The notes: generated by a model from the sequence alone, not told the origin. DNA of 64,000 nucleotides from Enterococcus_E cecorum_B (GCA_946499615.1 CAMMST010000005.1:21968-85967); one strand, 5' to 3'; positions 17,185 to 27,069 are shown, counted from the first letter of the stretch. Numbers and translations are program-made.

Positions 17185-18117
17185 TCACGTTGATGGATTG
17201 CGACGATTTTGGCCAATCATCATAATTTCTTGGGATAAATAAGCAATACGTTCCATGATGCGCATCGCTTTAATTGGTTCTTGATCGCCCTTTTGTGTTA
17301 CTGTTAAATGTCTTTCTAACTCTTTCATCGTAAAATTAGAGCTGAAAAAAGTTGGTAACATTTCTTGCATACGATATTGTAAGATAACCCCTAGCACGTC
17401 ATCGCGAATCCAACTACTCATCGCGTCGGCCCCAATATCGTCAATCATTAATATTGGCGCAGTCTTAATCTCATTTAATAGCTGAATCATGGTATCTTTA
17501 CCAATTGCTTGTTTCATCTCCACCGCAAAAGTTGGAAAATGTATTAACGTGCTATCATAGCCATCTTCAGCTAACTTTTTGGCAATCGCACCTAATAGAT
17601 AAGTTTTACCTACACCAAAGTTGCCCACTAAATATAATCCTTTAACAAAAGTAGCTTGTTTTTGTTCATATTGTTGAATAAATTGAGCTGCTTGTTGAAT
17701 TGCTTGACTACGACCATCAGTAATTTCAAATGAGGCCAATGAAGCTTCACGTAACATTTTAGGTAGATAAAAGGTTTTGATACGTTCATTTACCTGTTGT
17801 AGCTGTTTACGTTTCAATAATTCAGGTGTAGGAGAATATGTAACCTCAATGACATGATGTGAAATTTGCAATTTAGGCTCATACCCCGGCGCAATCATCG
17901 TGGGATCATTAGCCAAGAATTTTTCTTTTTGTTGAATGTATTCGTAAAGCTGGCTATAACTTTTTTCAATATCTGCTTGCGTTAATTCTGCTTGATGTTG
18001 TTTCAAGAAACGCTGAACATCTGGATTTTCATTGATTTGCTTGACCATTTGTTGATATTCTTGTAAATAATTTCGTTTTTGAAGTATTTGCTTTAAATTT
18101 TTACCTACATCTTCCAT
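17185..18117 (-). CDS. dnaI: primosomal protein DnaI, helicase loader
   Basis: AAA+ ATPase that, with DnaB and DnaD, loads the replicative helicase DnaC at oriC and restart sites. 310 residues. N-terminal helicase-binding region (1-135), then a DnaC-like ATPase with Walker A VGNFGVGKTYLL (about 163) and Walker B ILMIDDIGAD (about 222), and an arginine-rich end. The ATG overlaps the dnaB stop by one base, so translation is coupled. Conserved Firmicutes neighbour pair. Confidence 0.94.
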   Translation of the reverse strand: MEDVGKNLKQILQKRNYLQEYQQMVKQINENPDVQRFLKQHQAELTQADIEKSYSQLYEYIQQKEKFLANDPTMIAPGYEPKLQISHHVIEVTYSPTPELLKRKQLQQVNERIKTFYLPKMLREASLASFEITDGRSQAIQQAAQFIQQYEQKQATFVKGLYLVGNFGVGKTYLLGAIAKKLAEDGYDSTLIHFPTFAVEMKQAIGKDTMIQLLNEIKTAPILMIDDIGADAMSSWIRDDVLGVILQYRMQEMLPTFFSSNFTMKELERHLTVTQKGDQEPIKAMRIMERIAYLSQEIMMIGQNRRNPST

Positions 18118-19487
18118 TATTGCTCACCTTCTTTATTTAACAGTGCATCGAGTGCTTTTTTGGCAGCTGCTGTACTTTCTGGATTTTTTACTTCTTCTGG
18201 TGGATTTTTCATCCATTCAGGGACTTGCTCGGTACGCACATTACGATAATTTTGCCCCTTGCGATTTGCTTGTTGATTCCGTTGTTTTTCTTTGCTTTCA
18301 TCTACAATTTTGCGCACATGAATCATCGCCTGTTCAGGAAGCAAAATCTTTTTTTCTGACCAATCTGCTGCAATTGTACTTGTTAATTGGGCTGGCAAAT
18401 TGGTGCGATTTTGGACGATTAAGAGATAATTAATTAAAAAATTAATCACTGCATTACTTAACGGACTGCGCTCCACTAATTCACGAACCAACCATTCCTC
18501 TTGTTTAGATGAAAAACTATTTTTAAATTGCTTTATTTCACGTAAATACTCAATCGGATAATACTCTTCACACTGAAGGATCAATTCCCAGTCTGCTTGC
18601 GTAAATCCTTGTTTTAAAAATCTTTCTTTACGCAATTGCCTATCTTCAGTTTCAGGAAGCGCTGTTGGGGCATTTGTAGCTTGTTCTCTGACTAATGCTT
18701 CATGCTCTAGCGCTTTTTCATCAATTTCGCCAGTCGAAAAATTGACTGACTGCGCCAATAAATCTACCAAGGCTAGCTCGTCATAACCATAAAGCGAATG
18801 AAATAAAGCTAATTTGCGACAAATCTCTTCAGTAATATTTTTTCGTTGAATAAACTTTTTGGCTGCTAAATCAAATAAAAATTGCCAATTGATAGTCACA
18901 TCTTTTAAGGCTAATTGTTCAAAATTTTGGATTTTCGCCTGTGAATCAACTTTATCTTTGTTTTTCTGTAACTCACCGATTGTATGTGACAGTTTTTGTT
19001 GATCAAAAGTATAAACTTCTTTAAAACTTTTTGTGACTTCTTTAAACCCAGCTGTTGATAAAGTATTTTTAGTAAAACGTGTTACTAATCTTTGGTAATT
19101 AAGCTCACCAATTTTTTCTAACAGTAAAAAACTTAAAACCTCATCTTTTAAAAACTGGTTGGCCAACATTGGCATGATGATTTCATAAAAATATTGGACA
19201 GTCTGAAATTCCTCTTCCTTACGATAAACTTTAAGCAAACCGATGCCTTCTAATTTTTCGCGTACACTTTCTAAATGACTAATCCCTAAATCAAGTGTAT
19301 TACATAAATCCAGATGTAAGAAGGCGTCATCTGATTCATATTGTGCTTGTAATAAAAGTGTTTGATACAAATTTGTTGCAAAACTGCCAATAATTGGTTG
19401 ATATAGACTAGTTAAACTGGCCCACTCATCCGCATTAATGTTTTTTTTACAATAAACTTGATAACTATCATTAGGTAAAAGCGCCAC
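18117..19487 (-). CDS. dnaB: replication initiation and membrane attachment protein DnaB
   Basis: Firmicutes DnaB (not the E. coli helicase): binds DNA at oriC and with DnaI loads the helicase. 456 residues with a DnaD-like N-terminal winged-helix half (about 1-140) and a DnaB_2/DnaD C-terminal domain whose YYPIEYLREIKQ-like stretch lies near residue 310; the last 60 residues are charged and probably disordered. Operon position nrdR-dnaB-dnaI matches Bacillus and Enterococcus. Divergent overall, as usual for this family. Confidence 0.9.
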   Translation of the reverse strand: MALLPNDSYQVYCKKNINADEWASLTSLYQPIIGSFATNLYQTLLLQAQYESDDAFLHLDLCNTLDLGISHLESVREKLEGIGLLKVYRKEEEFQTVQYFYEIIMPMLANQFLKDEVLSFLLLEKIGELNYQRLVTRFTKNTLSTAGFKEVTKSFKEVYTFDQQKLSHTIGELQKNKDKVDSQAKIQNFEQLALKDVTINWQFLFDLAAKKFIQRKNITEEICRKLALFHSLYGYDELALVDLLAQSVNFSTGEIDEKALEHEALVREQATNAPTALPETEDRQLRKERFLKQGFTQADWELILQCEEYYPIEYLREIKQFKNSFSSKQEEWLVRELVERSPLSNAVINFLINYLLIVQNRTNLPAQLTSTIAADWSEKKILLPEQAMIHVRKIVDESKEKQRNQQANRKGQNYRNVRTEQVPEWMKNPPEEVKNPESTAAAKKALDALLNKEGEQ

Positions 19488-19498
19488 GATAATCCTCC

Positions 19499-19972
19499 TT
19501 ATTCTTCTTTATTCCCTTTAGCTTTTTCAACAATTTGCTGTAATTCTTCTAAAAAGACAGACATATCCTTGAATTGACGATAGACGCTTGCAAAACGAAT
19601 ATAAGAAATTTCATCGACTTTTGCTAAATCTTCCATCACATACTCACCAATGACCGTACTTGAAATCTCAGTCACGCCTTTTTCACGTACACGTCGTTCT
19701 ACATGATCAACAATTTTTTCCATTTGTTCCATGCCTACTGGTCGCTTTTCAGCTGAACGAATAATTCCTCTTAATATTTTTTCACGGTTAAATTCTTCAC
19801 GTACCCCATTTTTTTTGATGACTAACAAAGGTGCTTCTTCTATTCTTTCAAAAGTGGTAAAACGTTGACCACAATTTTCACATTCTCTTCTACGTCGAAT
19901 CGCCCGACCATCATCAGCTTGACGACTATCAATAACTCGGGAATTTTGGTGATGACATTTTGGACATTGCAT
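19499..19972 (-). CDS. nrdR: transcriptional repressor NrdR
   Basis: Zinc-ribbon/ATP-cone repressor of ribonucleotide reductase genes, sensing dATP/ATP. 157 residues. The zinc ribbon uses CPKCHHQ at the start and CENCGQRF at about residue 31; the ATP-cone domain covers about 45-135 (VIKKNGVREEFNREKI). The frame is open from a GTG at 19981, but the ATG at 19972, seven bases after AGGTG, gives the invariant family start MQCPKC. 11 nt upstream of dnaB and co-transcribed with it. Confidence 0.95.
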   Translation of the reverse strand: MQCPKCHHQNSRVIDSRQADDGRAIRRRRECENCGQRFTTFERIEEAPLLVIKKNGVREEFNREKILRGIIRSAEKRPVGMEQMEKIVDHVERRVREKGVTEISSTVIGEYVMEDLAKVDEISYIRFASVYRQFKDMSVFLEELQQIVEKAKGNKEE

Positions 19973-20006
19973 ATTATTCACCTCATCTATTTTCTGATTT
20001 GATTAA

Positions 20007-20012
20007 ATTATA
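20007..20012 (-). promoter_or_regulatory. candidate -10 of nrdR-dnaB-dnaI
   Basis: Perfect TATAAT on the minus strand 35 nt before nrdR and just after the upstream terminator. No good -35 at 17 nt, so moderate support; it would let nrdR-dnaB-dnaI be expressed independently of the polA transcript. Confidence 0.5.
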
Positions 20013-20035
20013 ACATGTTTCGCTTAAAAAGTGTG

Positions 20036-20080
20036 TAAAAAAAGCAATCTAATAAACGGAATTCTCGCTTATTAGATTGC
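20036..20080 (-). terminator. terminator after the nitroreductase gene
   Basis: Twelve-base arms GCAATCTAATAA and TTATTAGATTGC around a 13-nt loop, followed on the minus strand by TTTTTTT. It splits the otherwise conserved polA-coaE and nrdR-dnaI halves. Confidence 0.9.
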
Positions 20081-20088
20081 AAATAAGT

Positions 20089-20823
20089 TTATTTTAAAGT
20101 AAAACCTTGGTCTAGTAAAAATTGTGCAAATTCTGGTCGTCTAACTATGCTGAAGAAGTCGACATTTTTTTGCGTCCATGTCGTATCAGCCTGTTGATTA
20201 TTACGATTTTGGTAATAACTACGGATTTGTTCATCATAATTAGTTAAATCAGTCAGTGATGTTTGATAAGTATCTGTAGCGAGCACATTTTCTAGTGGCA
20301 TACGTGGTTTCATATCATTTTTACTTGCAGGGTAACCAATTGTCATCGCAAATAACGGAACAGTTAATTCAGGAAGATGCAATAATTCCTTCACGCGATA
20401 TAAATCATTGCGAATGCCACCAATATAGCAAATACCTAAATCAAAACTTTCAGCAGCAATGGCCATATTTTGAGCAGCCAAAGTCGCATCAACCATTGAA
20501 ACAACCATTGATTCCATATTTCTTAAACCATCTAAAGGAACATCATTCTTCTTTAATTGAACAGCGTGACGATAAAGGTCAGCTACAAAAACATAAACCA
20601 CCGGCGCTTTTGCCAAATGTCCTGAAAACTGCGTGATTTCAGCCAATTCATCCTTCACTTTGCTATCTTTCACTTCAATAATGGAATAAGCTTGGACGAA
20701 ATTTGAAGTAGAAGCACTTTGAGCACTTTTGACCAATTCGTTTTTAATTTCATCACTCACAATACGGTCGTCATAATCTCTAACAGAAACATGATTCTGC
20801 AGTAATTCTATCATTTCATTCAC
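20089..20823 (-). CDS. NADPH-dependent FMN nitroreductase (NfsA/FRP-like)
   Basis: 244-residue oxidoreductase of the NfsA/Frp group: FMN-binding N-terminal HVSVRDYDD (about residue 12), the AQSASTSNFVQAYSII stretch (about 33), AAQNMAIAAESFDLGICYIGGIRND (positions about 116-140; central helix and glycine-rich loop) and VPLFAMTIGYPASK (about 155). Likely reduces flavin, nitro-aromatic or quinone substrates; the physiological substrate cannot be read. It lies between coaE and nrdR, an unusual insertion into a conserved block, with its own terminator and 16 nt after coaE. Confidence 0.88.
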   Translation of the reverse strand: MNEMIELLQNHVSVRDYDDRIVSDEIKNELVKSAQSASTSNFVQAYSIIEVKDSKVKDELAEITQFSGHLAKAPVVYVFVADLYRHAVQLKKNDVPLDGLRNMESMVVSMVDATLAAQNMAIAAESFDLGICYIGGIRNDLYRVKELLHLPELTVPLFAMTIGYPASKNDMKPRMPLENVLATDTYQTSLTDLTNYDEQIRSYYQNRNNQQADTTWTQKNVDFFSIVRRPEFAQFLLDQGFTLK

Positions 20824-20838
20824 TAAATTTTCCTCTTT

Positions 20839-21435
20839 TCAAATGTATTTTCGATCGCTTAACCAAGTATCTACCTGTTGTATCGTTTGTGTTAAATCAT
20901 TGGAATTATCAAACACGACTTCAGCCAATAATTTTTTCATTTCTATGGGTAGTTGACTATCAATACGCTGTTTGGCTTCTTTTTCTGTCAATTGGTTCCT
21001 TTTCATCAGCCGTTTGATTTGCTGCTCTGGTGTACAATAAACCACAGCAACTTGATCCATCCATTCATCATACCCTTTTTCATACATCAAGGGCACATCA
21101 ACAATGACTAATTTTTGATTTTGACTTGCTTGCTTGATTGCTGCAAGGATACTTTCTTGCAAAAAGGGCGCCATTAATGCATCTAGTTGTTTTAATTTAT
21201 CTGGATGGTTGAAAACGAGCGCGCCTAATGCTTGACGGTTAATTTCGCCATTTTCTTGTAAGATTTCTGAGCCAAATACTTTCACAACCTCTTTGTAAGC
21301 TGGTGTGTTTTTATCTAACAGATGACGCGCAATAATATCAGCATCAACTACAGGAAAGCCAAGATCGATAAAATGTTGAACGACACTACTTTTTCCTGTA
21401 GCAATACCGCCAGTGATTCCTAATACAAAAGCCAT
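20839..21435 (-). CDS. coaE: dephospho-CoA kinase
   Basis: Last step of coenzyme A synthesis: phosphorylates the 3'-hydroxyl of dephospho-CoA. 198 residues. P-loop GITGGIATGKSSVV at the N-terminus, DADIIARHLLD (about residue 33) and VPLMYEKGYDEW (about 113) as in the family. The frame is open 31 codons higher inside mutM, but the ATG at 21435 shares a base with the mutM stop (TAATG) and gives the family N-terminus. Confidence 0.95.
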   Translation of the reverse strand: MAFVLGITGGIATGKSSVVQHFIDLGFPVVDADIIARHLLDKNTPAYKEVVKVFGSEILQENGEINRQALGALVFNHPDKLKQLDALMAPFLQESILAAIKQASQNQKLVIVDVPLMYEKGYDEWMDQVAVVYCTPEQQIKRLMKRNQLTEKEAKQRIDSQLPIEMKKLLAEVVFDNSNDLTQTIQQVDTWLSDRKYI

Positions 21436-22268
21436 TATTTTCCTCTTTTCTTTTGACACTTTGGACAAAAATGTGTGCCACGTTGCGCAACTTTCATTTT
21501 TTGAATAGGTGTACCACAACGCGGACAAGGCATTCCTTCTTGACCATAGGCATTTAATTCAACTTGGAAATTCCCAGCATCGCCTAAAGCATTGACATAG
21601 CTGCGAATCGTTGTCCCTCCCGCTTGAATAGCCTTATCTAACACTTCAATAATCGCTCGGTGCAACTCTTTTATTTCTTTAGGCTTCAATTCATTAGCGG
21701 GGGTTTCGGGATGAATTTTTGCTTGCCAAAGTGCTTCATCTACATATATATTTCCCAATCCTGTTACTAATTTTTGATCAAGTAACAAAGGCTTTATCGC
21801 TTTGCTAGATTTTTTTAACTGTTGTTGAAATATTTTCAAGTCAAAAGTTTCGTTAAATGGTTCTGGACCTAACTTGGCAATTCCAGGATATTCTTCCACG
21901 TGATTTTTATGATACGCACACATACGACCAAATTTACGCACATCTTGATAGTGTAATTGACTACCATCTGAAAAGGTGAAAACGACATGGACATGCTTAT
22001 TTGGTCTAGTTATTTCTGGAAAATAATGATACCTACCTTCCATGCGTAAATGTGAAATAATGACATCTTGATCCAAACAAAAAATTAAAAACTTCCCTCT
22101 GCGTTTGATTTCGTGTATAGTCTGTCCACTGACACGCTGATTAAATTCATTTGGAGATAATTGTTCAATAATTTTTGGCCAAAAGACTTCTACCTTAGAT
22201 ATCGTTTTGCCAATCACTAATTGACTTAATCCTTTACGAACGGTTTCAACTTCCGGTAATTCAGGCAT
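21435..22268 (-). CDS. mutM: formamidopyrimidine-DNA glycosylase
   Basis: Bifunctional glycosylase/AP lyase removing 8-oxoguanine and ring-opened purines. 277 residues: catalytic N-terminus PELPEVETVRKGL (Pro2 nucleophile, Glu3), helix-two-turn-helix around GLGNIYVDEALW (about 165) and a C-terminal zinc finger with four cysteines (CPRCGTP and CPKCQKK). Directly follows polA with 8 nt, a conserved repair pairing. Confidence 0.96.
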   Translation of the reverse strand: MPELPEVETVRKGLSQLVIGKTISKVEVFWPKIIEQLSPNEFNQRVSGQTIHEIKRRGKFLIFCLDQDVIISHLRMEGRYHYFPEITRPNKHVHVVFTFSDGSQLHYQDVRKFGRMCAYHKNHVEEYPGIAKLGPEPFNETFDLKIFQQQLKKSSKAIKPLLLDQKLVTGLGNIYVDEALWQAKIHPETPANELKPKEIKELHRAIIEVLDKAIQAGGTTIRSYVNALGDAGNFQVELNAYGQEGMPCPRCGTPIQKMKVAQRGTHFCPKCQKKRGK

Positions 22269-22276
22269 ATTCTCAC

Positions 22277-24922
22277 CTACTTTGCGTCATACCAAGTGTC
22301 TCCCCAACTACTATCCGTAATTAGAGGTACATGGAGGGTTACCACGTGTTCCATCACTTCTTTAACTAAGGCATCTAGTTGCTCAACTTGATCTTTTTTC
22401 ACTTCAAACACCAATTCATCGTGGACTTGAAGGAGCATATTAGTTTGGATATCACTTGTTTGCAATCGTTTATCTAGTTCAATCATCGCCATCTTTAAAA
22501 TATCAGCTGCCGTTCCTTGAATTGGAGAATTAATGGCAGTTCTTTCAGCGAATGAGCGCACATTAAAGTTTTTAGCATGGATATCTGGTAAATAACGACG
22601 ACGATGATATAGTGTTTCAACATAACCATCTTCTTTAGCCTTTGTGACGATATCTTGCATATATTTTTTGACATTCGGATAGCGTTCAAAATATGTATCA
22701 ATATATTTTTTCGCAGCTTGTCTCGAAATACCTAAGTTTTGAGAAAGACCAAAATCAGAAATACCATAGACAATACCAAAGTTTACCGCTTTAGCATCCC
22801 GGCGCATATTGCTTGTTACTTTACTAGGATCATCAATACCAAAAACCCGCATAGCAGTAGAAGTATGAATATCTTGGCCATGGATAAATGCTTCCTTTAA
22901 GTGCTCATCATCAGAAATATGAGCAAGTACGCGTAACTCAATTTGTGAATAATCAGATGAATACATAACCCAATCTTCGTGGCTAGGTACAAAGGCTTGA
23001 CGTATTTTTCGCCCTTCTTCTAAGCGGATTGGAATATTTTGTAGATTAGGATCAACGGAACTTAAGCGCCCGGTTTGGGTTAAAGTCTGAATATAACGTG
23101 TATGAATCTTGCCGTCTAGTTGAATCACTTTTAGCAAACCTTCAATATAAGTTGATTGCAATTTTGCTAATTGGCGGTAACTTAATATTTGCTCAATGAT
23201 TGGATGTGCCGATTTTAACTGTTCCAACACATCAACAGCCGTAGAATAACCGGTCTTCGTTTTCTTAATAACTGGTAGGCTTAATTCTTCAAATAAAATC
23301 ACACCTAATTGTTTTGGAGAATTAATATTAAATTCTTTACCTGCATAGTCATAAATTTTTTGTTCAATTTCAGCTAAACGAACAGCAAAATCTTGTTTCA
23401 TTTGCTGTAATCGTAAAGGGTCGACACTGATACCGGTCATTTCCATTTTGGCTAAAACATCGGCTAATGGCATCTCCATATCGGTAAATAGTTGCCATTG
23501 ATTTTTATTTTCCAACTCTTTCGTTAAAATAGGCACTAAACGATGTAAGGTGTCGATTTTACGAGCTAAATGTTCATAAAATTCATCTGAATGAGTAGGC
23601 AGCCCTTTTTTCGCACCTTTACCATAAACTTGCTCATCACTTAGAATTTCCGTTAAACCATAATTATGGGCCACACTACTAATATCGCTACTATTATCGG
23701 TGGTATCCAATAAATAGGCAGCCAATAAAGTATCAAAAGTAAACAAAACATTCTTTGCCCCAAATCGTGATAGAGCAATTTTTTGGCACTTCATGTCAAA
23801 AGTAATCAATTGCTCTGCTTTTTGAACATAATCAATAAATTCTGGGCTACTTAAAATATCAAGATTATCACTCACATAGATTTTTTCTGAAGTACCAAAG
23901 GCAAACCCCACAATATCTTCTAAATGATAATTTTCCCCAAGCATTTCAACATATAATGCTAACTTTTCAGCTTCTGGTAAATCATTTGGCCATTCTTGAA
24001 TGTATTCATAAGTGATTTCTTCCATTTCATGATCATCCATAACTACATTCATTTTATCTAAAAACGATTGAAAATTTAATTTTCGATAGAGTTCAATTAA
24101 CTCGTTTTCATTCATACCTTGATAAGCTAAATCTGCCAAAGTAATCTCAACCGGTGCTTGCACATTAATGGTCGCTAATTGTTTAGACATGAAGGCTTGT
24201 TCTTTATCATTGATTAAGTTTTCCTTCATCTTGCTTGGCTTAAACGCATCAATGTGTTCATAAATACCTTCAACAGACTCGTATTGTTTCAATAATTTAA
24301 TGGCTGTTTTTTCGCCAACTTTTGTGACACCTGGTAAGTTATCAGATTTATCACCAGCTAGCCCTTTTAAGTCAATAATTTGCTTTGGAGTAAGGCCGTC
24401 ATATTTTTCGGCAATGAATGCAGGCGTACATATTTCTAGTTCTGTCATGCCTTTGACGGTGATGTACACAGTAATCTTGTCACTTGCTAACTGAGTTAAG
24501 TCACGATCTCCAGAAACAACAATGACCTCAAATCCTTCTTGACTGGCTCTTGTCGCTAAGGTGCCGATAATATCATCCGCTTCATAGTTAGGAAGCTCAT
24601 ATTCTTTGACACCAAATCCATGAATTAGCTGTCTAATGAAAGGTATTTGTTCTCTAAATTCACTTGGCGTTTTGGCACGTCCAGCTTTATAATCTTTAAA
24701 AATCTCCGTTCGAAAAGTTGTTTTACCTGCATCAAAAGCCACTAAAGCATGGGTTGGCTGTTCTTGTAATAAGATCTTTTCAAACATGTTTTTGAAAGTA
24801 AAAATTGCATTTGTATATAAGCCATCTGCATTTTTAAAATTATCCATGACATTATATAGCGCATAAAATGCTCGAAATGCCACACTATTGCCATCGACTA
24901 AAAGAATCTTTTTCTGACTCAC
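22277..24922 (-). CDS. polA: DNA polymerase I
   Basis: Gap-filling repair and Okazaki-fragment polymerase. 881 residues: 5'-3' exonuclease domain (1-295; LLVDGNSVAFRAFYAL, SGDRDLTQL, GLAGDKSDNLPGV), a 3'-5' exonuclease-like domain (about 300-470) in which the Exo I Asp-x-Glu motif is not seen (ALYVEML instead), so proofreading is probably lost as in Bacillus, and the polymerase domain with motif A SSDYSQIELRVLAH, motif B RRDAKAVNFGIVYGIS and motif C VHDELVFEV. Start: two in-frame GTG codons, 24928 and 24922; the second lies 7 nt after AGAGG and gives MSQKKILLVDG. Leads the mutM-coaE operon. Confidence 0.97.
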   Translation of the reverse strand: MSQKKILLVDGNSVAFRAFYALYNVMDNFKNADGLYTNAIFTFKNMFEKILLQEQPTHALVAFDAGKTTFRTEIFKDYKAGRAKTPSEFREQIPFIRQLIHGFGVKEYELPNYEADDIIGTLATRASQEGFEVIVVSGDRDLTQLASDKITVYITVKGMTELEICTPAFIAEKYDGLTPKQIIDLKGLAGDKSDNLPGVTKVGEKTAIKLLKQYESVEGIYEHIDAFKPSKMKENLINDKEQAFMSKQLATINVQAPVEITLADLAYQGMNENELIELYRKLNFQSFLDKMNVVMDDHEMEEITYEYIQEWPNDLPEAEKLALYVEMLGENYHLEDIVGFAFGTSEKIYVSDNLDILSSPEFIDYVQKAEQLITFDMKCQKIALSRFGAKNVLFTFDTLLAAYLLDTTDNSSDISSVAHNYGLTEILSDEQVYGKGAKKGLPTHSDEFYEHLARKIDTLHRLVPILTKELENKNQWQLFTDMEMPLADVLAKMEMTGISVDPLRLQQMKQDFAVRLAEIEQKIYDYAGKEFNINSPKQLGVILFEELSLPVIKKTKTGYSTAVDVLEQLKSAHPIIEQILSYRQLAKLQSTYIEGLLKVIQLDGKIHTRYIQTLTQTGRLSSVDPNLQNIPIRLEEGRKIRQAFVPSHEDWVMYSSDYSQIELRVLAHISDDEHLKEAFIHGQDIHTSTAMRVFGIDDPSKVTSNMRRDAKAVNFGIVYGISDFGLSQNLGISRQAAKKYIDTYFERYPNVKKYMQDIVTKAKEDGYVETLYHRRRYLPDIHAKNFNVRSFAERTAINSPIQGTAADILKMAMIELDKRLQTSDIQTNMLLQVHDELVFEVKKDQVEQLDALVKEVMEHVVTLHVPLITDSSWGDTWYDAK

Positions 24923-24963
24923 AATCACACCTCTTTTAATTGTTATTCATTTCTTCCTTTTCT

Positions 24964-24972
24964 ATTGTAGCA
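24964..24972 (-). promoter_or_regulatory. extended -10 promoter of polA
   Basis: Minus-strand TGCTACAAT, an extended -10 about 40 nt before the GTG start; the -35 (ACTACA or CTACAA) is weak. Confidence 0.55.
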
Positions 24973-25042
24973 GAAAATGAAATTCTTGTAGTGTGATTTC
25001 ACTTATTTTTCGATAATTATTTCCATTTTATCTAAATGAAAC

Positions 25043-25075
25043 AAAAAAGCTTGGAGTTCTTCCCCAAGCATTTTT
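25043..25075 (-). terminator. terminator after oleate hydratase
   Basis: Arms GCTTGG and CCAAGC with TTTTTTG on the minus strand, 15 nt beyond the stop codon. Confidence 0.82.
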
Positions 25076-25086
25076 GTTTATACTAT

Positions 25087-27069
25087 TTATTCAAGCATAT
25101 CCTTTCGCAATATACCATATTTAAGGAATAAGTCTTCCAAAATGGTCCCTTGAACTTTCTTAATAATTGGTTTCTTCAAAGCATCTAAGCCAAATGGTAA
25201 TTCAATATCAAGTGGTGATTTACCATCCATTAAGCAGACACTACTATTTAATAGTGCACGAACATCATAGACACTACCCCAAACTTCAGGGACACCTCGT
25301 TCAATAGCAAATAAGCCATAAACAGCTTCCATTGCCGTACGAACAGAGTATTCTGTAGTAAAGATTGTATCACGTGGTGTTTGCGCAAATTGACCTAAGA
25401 AAGCAAAGTTTACACAGCCATCAGGAATGACATCAGGACGGTCCCCTTTAGCACGTGGCATGAAGAATGCTGTAATGTAAGGCATCATTGTTGGGACGCA
25501 GACTGCATGATTGGTTGCTAATTCATTAATCATTTCAATAGGCACACCTAAATGATAAAGCCATTCTTCTGTGATTTCTTTACCCGTACATTCTTTCATT
25601 GGTTTTTGGATATAATCACCCTTCACATCTGTAAATAAGCTATATACCCAAACGCAGACTTCATCTTTTGGTTGGTCTTTGAATTGACCTTGACGATTAA
25701 TGGTCCAACTTAACAACCATGAAGAATCTTTGCAGCTGACAATACCACCAGTTACCACTTTTCCTGTTCGTGGGTCACGTTTACAAATATTGGTAATATA
25801 AGGAATAATACGATCATCTTTTAAGGTGATTGTAGCGGATTCCCAATTGGTTTTAGAAATATCTGAACAGAATTTTTCGGGATGACCAAAGCTAGGATCT
25901 TGTTTCGCAATGTTTTTCCATAATTGCCAACAACCACTTTCACGAATTTCAGCGTCTCCTGTTGGTACTTGATCTTGACTACCATAAATCGTGCTTTCTG
26001 TACAGCTTCCATTCGTTACAAATACATAATCATTCGTTGTAAGTTCAATTGATTGTACTTCATCGTTCACTAAACATTCAATACGTGAAGCAATTTTTTG
26101 ACCATTTTCAAATTTGAAGACGACATTCGTTACTTTTGTATTGAATTGGAAAGTAACTCCATGATCTTCCAAGTATTTTTGCATTGGTAAGATTAAGGAT
26201 TCATATTGATTGTATTTTGTAAATTTCAATGCAGAGAAATCAGGTAAACCAGCAATATGATGAATGAAACGTTGGAAGTATAATTTCATTTCTAAGGCTG
26301 AATGCCAATTTTCAAACGCAAACATCGTACGCCAATATAACCAGAAATTAGAGTTAAAGACTTCATCATCAAAGACTTCATCAATTCGTTTGTCATATAG
26401 GTCTTCGTCTTTAGTAAAGAAGAGCTTCATAATTTGCATTACGCCTTCTTGACTTAGATTAAATTTACCATCTGTATGTGCATCTTGGCCGCGATTTTCA
26501 GTTGCACGGCATAAAGAATAGTTTGGATCTTCTTTGTTTAAGCGATAGTATTCATCTAATACCGATAATCCTGGTTTTTCAAGTGATGGCACACTTCTGA
26601 ATAAATCCCATAAACATTCAAAATGATTTTCCATTTCACGTCCACCACGCATAATGTAACCGCGTGTGGAATCTAAAATACCATCACAAGCACCACCAGC
26701 AATATCCAACGCTTCTAAAATATGGATGTTTTCGCCAGGCATTTGAGCATCACGAACCAAGAAACAGGCCGCAGCTAAAGAGGCAAGTCCACTACCAACT
26801 AGATAAGCATGTTTTTCTTCGATGCCTTTTGGTTTTTCAGGAGTGACGAAAGCTTCATAGTTACCACTTGTATAATAAATACCTTTGCTGTTGCGTCCAT
26901 CTAGACCTCTTTCGGTATTACGATATTCAGCTAGTCGTTTCGCTTCAGCTTTGTTGGCATCGGCTTTTTTTGTCACGTTTGTTTGTCTTTTTTTGGCTAG
27001 CTGATAAGCTGCCACACTACTTCCGGCAATTAAGGCACTAGTAAGACCAAGTTTGAATTTTTTTGACAT
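25087..27069 (-). CDS. ohyA: oleate hydratase (myosin-cross-reactive antigen family)
   Basis: FAD-dependent enzyme adding water to the cis-9 double bond of unsaturated fatty acids, giving 10-hydroxystearate from oleate; linked to detoxification of host or food fatty acids. 660 residues, normal for the 67-kDa family. N-terminal stretch is hydrophobic and basic; the FAD fold follows with YLVGSGLASLAAACFLVRDA (about residue 84) and ILEALDIAGGACDG; RGGREMENHFECLWD (about 145) carries the family's catalytic acidic residue region. The frame is open 8 codons higher, but ATG 27069 after AGAGG is preferred. A TetR-family gene precedes it in the same orientation and a 31-bp repeat lies between them. 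Confidence 0.93.
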   Translation of the reverse strand: MSKKFKLGLTSALIAGSSVAAYQLAKKRQTNVTKKADANKAEAKRLAEYRNTERGLDGRNSKGIYYTSGNYEAFVTPEKPKGIEEKHAYLVGSGLASLAAACFLVRDAQMPGENIHILEALDIAGGACDGILDSTRGYIMRGGREMENHFECLWDLFRSVPSLEKPGLSVLDEYYRLNKEDPNYSLCRATENRGQDAHTDGKFNLSQEGVMQIMKLFFTKDEDLYDKRIDEVFDDEVFNSNFWLYWRTMFAFENWHSALEMKLYFQRFIHHIAGLPDFSALKFTKYNQYESLILPMQKYLEDHGVTFQFNTKVTNVVFKFENGQKIASRIECLVNDEVQSIELTTNDYVFVTNGSCTESTIYGSQDQVPTGDAEIRESGCWQLWKNIAKQDPSFGHPEKFCSDISKTNWESATITLKDDRIIPYITNICKRDPRTGKVVTGGIVSCKDSSWLLSWTINRQGQFKDQPKDEVCVWVYSLFTDVKGDYIQKPMKECTGKEITEEWLYHLGVPIEMINELATNHAVCVPTMMPYITAFFMPRAKGDRPDVIPDGCVNFAFLGQFAQTPRDTIFTTEYSVRTAMEAVYGLFAIERGVPEVWGSVYDVRALLNSSVCLMDGKSPLDIELPFGLDALKKPIIKKVQGTILEDLFLKYGILRKDMLE

